Positions 4,269-5,524 of a DNA stretch of 5,524 nucleotides are shown piece after piece. Under the pieces are notes generated by a model. That model saw only the letters and a program-made list of their open reading frames with translations, had not been told where the DNA came from and did not search any database. The stretch's first letter is position 1. Each line of letters starts with the position of its first letter. This DNA comes from an uncultured Bacilli bacterium. Lineage in GTDB: Bacteria > Bacillota_I > Bacilli_A > RF39 > UBA660. The translations under genes and the position numbers were made by a program. Location of the stretch: assembly GCA_944373065.1 (NCBI GenBank), contig CALWAJ010000069.1, positions 1-5,524 of the forward strand, read 5' to 3'.

Positions 4269-5417
4269 ATGGAAATATATAGAGCATATAAATTTAGGTT
4301 ATATCCAACAGAAGAACAAAGAATATTAATACATAAAACTTTTGGATGTAGTAGATTTGTTTATAACTATTATTTAAATTATCAAAAAGAAAATAAAGTA
4401 TGTAAAGCATCTATCTTATGTAAAGATTTAAAAGAATTAGAAAACGATTGTGAATTTCTTAAAGAAGTTGATTCATGTTCCTTAAGATGTGCCATATTTG
4501 ATTTAGAAGATGGTTTTAATAATTTCTTTGCAAAAAGAAGTGGATATCCTAAGTTTAAGAGTAAGTTTGCAAGACAGTCTTATAGAACTAATTGTATAAG
4601 AGGTACTTATAAAGATAAAGAATATAGTAATATAGAAGTAGATTTATTAAACAGAAATATAAAATTACCTAAATTAGGAAAGATAAAAATAAGAGGATAT
4701 AGAAATAAAGATAAAATAGAAGGAAAGATAGTAAATGCTACTATATCAAGAGAAGCTACAAATAAATACTATGTAAGTGTAGTTGTAGAAGAAGATATCT
4801 TAATAGAGAAAGTAATACCTACTACTATAGTAGGAATTGACTTAGGTATAAAAGATTTAGTAATAACGAGTGATGGTATTAAATATAGTAATCTGAAAGT
4901 ATTAATAAAATATGAAAAGAGATTAAAGAGATTACAAAAAGAGTTATCAAGAAGAGAAAAAAGTAGTAAGAACTATTTAAAGTCAAAAGAAAAAATAGCA
5001 AGAGTACATGCTAAGATTAAAAATTATAGAAAACATTATTTAAACTATATTGCTAATGAGATAGTTAATGAACATGATATTATAGTAACAGAGAGTCTAT
5101 TGGTAAAAGATATGTTTAAAGATAAGAAAAAAGCATTTAATAAGAGTCTATCAGATGCATGTGTTAGTACATTACGTTCTTTAATAGAGTGGAAATGTAA
5201 GATAAAAGGTAAAATTTATTATAAGATAAATACCTATTATCCAAGTAGTCAAATATGTAGTCATTGTGGCTATAAAAATAGTAAATTAAAAGATTTAAGT
5301 ATAAGAGAGTATGTTTGTCCTAACTGTGGCTCACATAATGATAGAGATATAAATGCAAGTTTAAATATATTATTAGAAGGATTAAAGTTACACTATAATT
5401 TAGTTAGTATAGTATAG
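4269..5417 (+). CDS. tnpB: TnpB, RNA-guided RuvC-type nuclease of an IS200/IS605 element
   Basis: The protein has 382 residues, within the normal TnpB range. The N-terminal YRAYKFRLYPTEEQ (4-17) and CSRFVYNYYL (27-36) are the usual OrfB start. The split RuvC domain appears intact: GIDLGIKDL with Asp191, IIVTESLLVKDM with Glu275, and NDRDINASLNIL with Asp360. A zinc ribbon lies between RuvC II and III, with Cys330/Cys333 and Cys350/Cys353. The 210-260 region is a Lys-rich helical segment. TnpB uses a guide RNA made from the right end of its own element to cut DNA next to a short motif, which favours retention of the element; it may act in the same way here. AAAGGAGG (4252-4259) lies 9 nt before the ATG. 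All catalytic residues are present and no frameshift is seen, so it is likely active. Confidence 0.95.
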   Translation: MEIYRAYKFRLYPTEEQRILIHKTFGCSRFVYNYYLNYQKENKVCKASILCKDLKELENDCEFLKEVDSCSLRCAIFDLEDGFNNFFAKRSGYPKFKSKFARQSYRTNCIRGTYKDKEYSNIEVDLLNRNIKLPKLGKIKIRGYRNKDKIEGKIVNATISREATNKYYVSVVVEEDILIEKVIPTTIVGIDLGIKDLVITSDGIKYSNLKVLIKYEKRLKRLQKELSRREKSSKNYLKSKEKIARVHAKIKNYRKHYLNYIANEIVNEHDIIVTESLLVKDMFKDKKKAFNKSLSDACVSTLRSLIEWKCKIKGKIYYKINTYYPSSQICSHCGYKNSKLKDLSIREYVCPNCGSHNDRDINASLNILLEGLKLHYNLVSIV

Positions 5418-5524
5418 ATAATGTTTTAGATAAAATAACAATTAAATAAAAAATAAATTAGTACGGTAGCGACTATCGGAATTTAAGCCTATGGAGAATA
5501 GGGGTTACTCTATCTATGAAGTAG
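5418..5524 (+). ncRNA. TnpB guide RNA scaffold (omega/reRNA) and right end, partial
   Basis: After an A/T-rich stretch (5418-5460) comes a GC-richer, structured block unlike the rest of the window. CGGTAG (5464-5469) pairs with CTATCG (5473-5478) around a CGA loop with one G-U, and CCTAT (5488-5492) pairs with ATAGG (5498-5502) around GGAGA. The loop bases GGAG could pair with CTCT at 5508-5511 as a pseudoknot. Position directly behind tnpB and two adjacent hairpins with a possible pseudoknot fit the guide RNA scaffold made from the right end of TnpB elements. The RNA probably begins inside tnpB. The guide would lie beyond the element end, outside the window. Confidence 0.65.

Larger units (their letters stand above)
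4195..5524 (+). mobile_element. IS200/IS605-type element with tnpB only (IS1341-like); ends not fixed
   Basis: The element consists of a left non-coding part with two small hairpins, tnpB, and a structured right end that reaches the window edge. No tnpA (Y1 transposase) is present between the gerE terminator and tnpB. The element would thus be non-autonomous, moved in trans or immobile. It sits directly behind the gerE terminator, a place where insertion breaks no gene. The left boundary given is a guess somewhere between about 4168 and 4206. The right boundary is at or beyond the window end. Confidence 0.7.

Overview
The window comes from a very AT-rich (about 30% GC by eye) low-GC Gram-positive bacterium. 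Endospore formation is implied by two adjacent sporulation genes, spoIIIAH and gerE, both recognisable by close resemblance to the Bacillus subtilis proteins. Strong GGAGG-type ribosome binding sites, TGG for Trp and a TGA stop in an ATGA overlap fit the standard bacterial code. A gut-type Bacilli/Erysipelotrichia-like lineage is plausible but is inference only.

Layout, all on the + strand. (1) 1-1189: the last 34 codons of a surface protein and a complete paralogue (232-1149). Both end in the same NPETSD sorting-type signal. The shared C-terminal codons and terminator hairpin form a 135-bp direct repeat with 4 mismatches. The first copy of the terminator has lost its T-tract and a TATAAT lies in its place. 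(2) 1332-3289: a translationally coupled pair, an SDR oxidoreductase followed by a PLP enzyme of the YnbB / methionine gamma-lyase-like family. (3) 3338-4141: spoIIIAH (partner of SpoIIQ in the mother cell-forespore channel) and gerE (late mother-cell DNA-binding regulator), with a terminator after gerE. No terminator separates group 2 from spoIIIAH, or spoIIIAH from gerE. Each of the two sporulation genes has a match to a mother-cell sigma-factor promoter (SigE-like for spoIIIAH, SigK-like for gerE). (4) About 4195-5524: an IS200/IS605-type element carrying only tnpB, a catalytically intact RuvC nuclease. A TTGACA promoter and two hairpins lie at its left side. A structured right end, typical of a TnpB guide RNA (omega/reRNA), runs into the window edge.

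The most interesting signal is regulatory. Upstream of both spoIIIAH and gerE, a pyrimidine tract complementary to the Shine-Dalgarno ends exactly on the C of the CATA -10 box. Read-through mRNA would carry an SD-masking hairpin, while mRNA started at the sporulation promoter would lack the masking arm. tnpB also has a small hairpin touching its SD. I found no wholly new protein system in the window.
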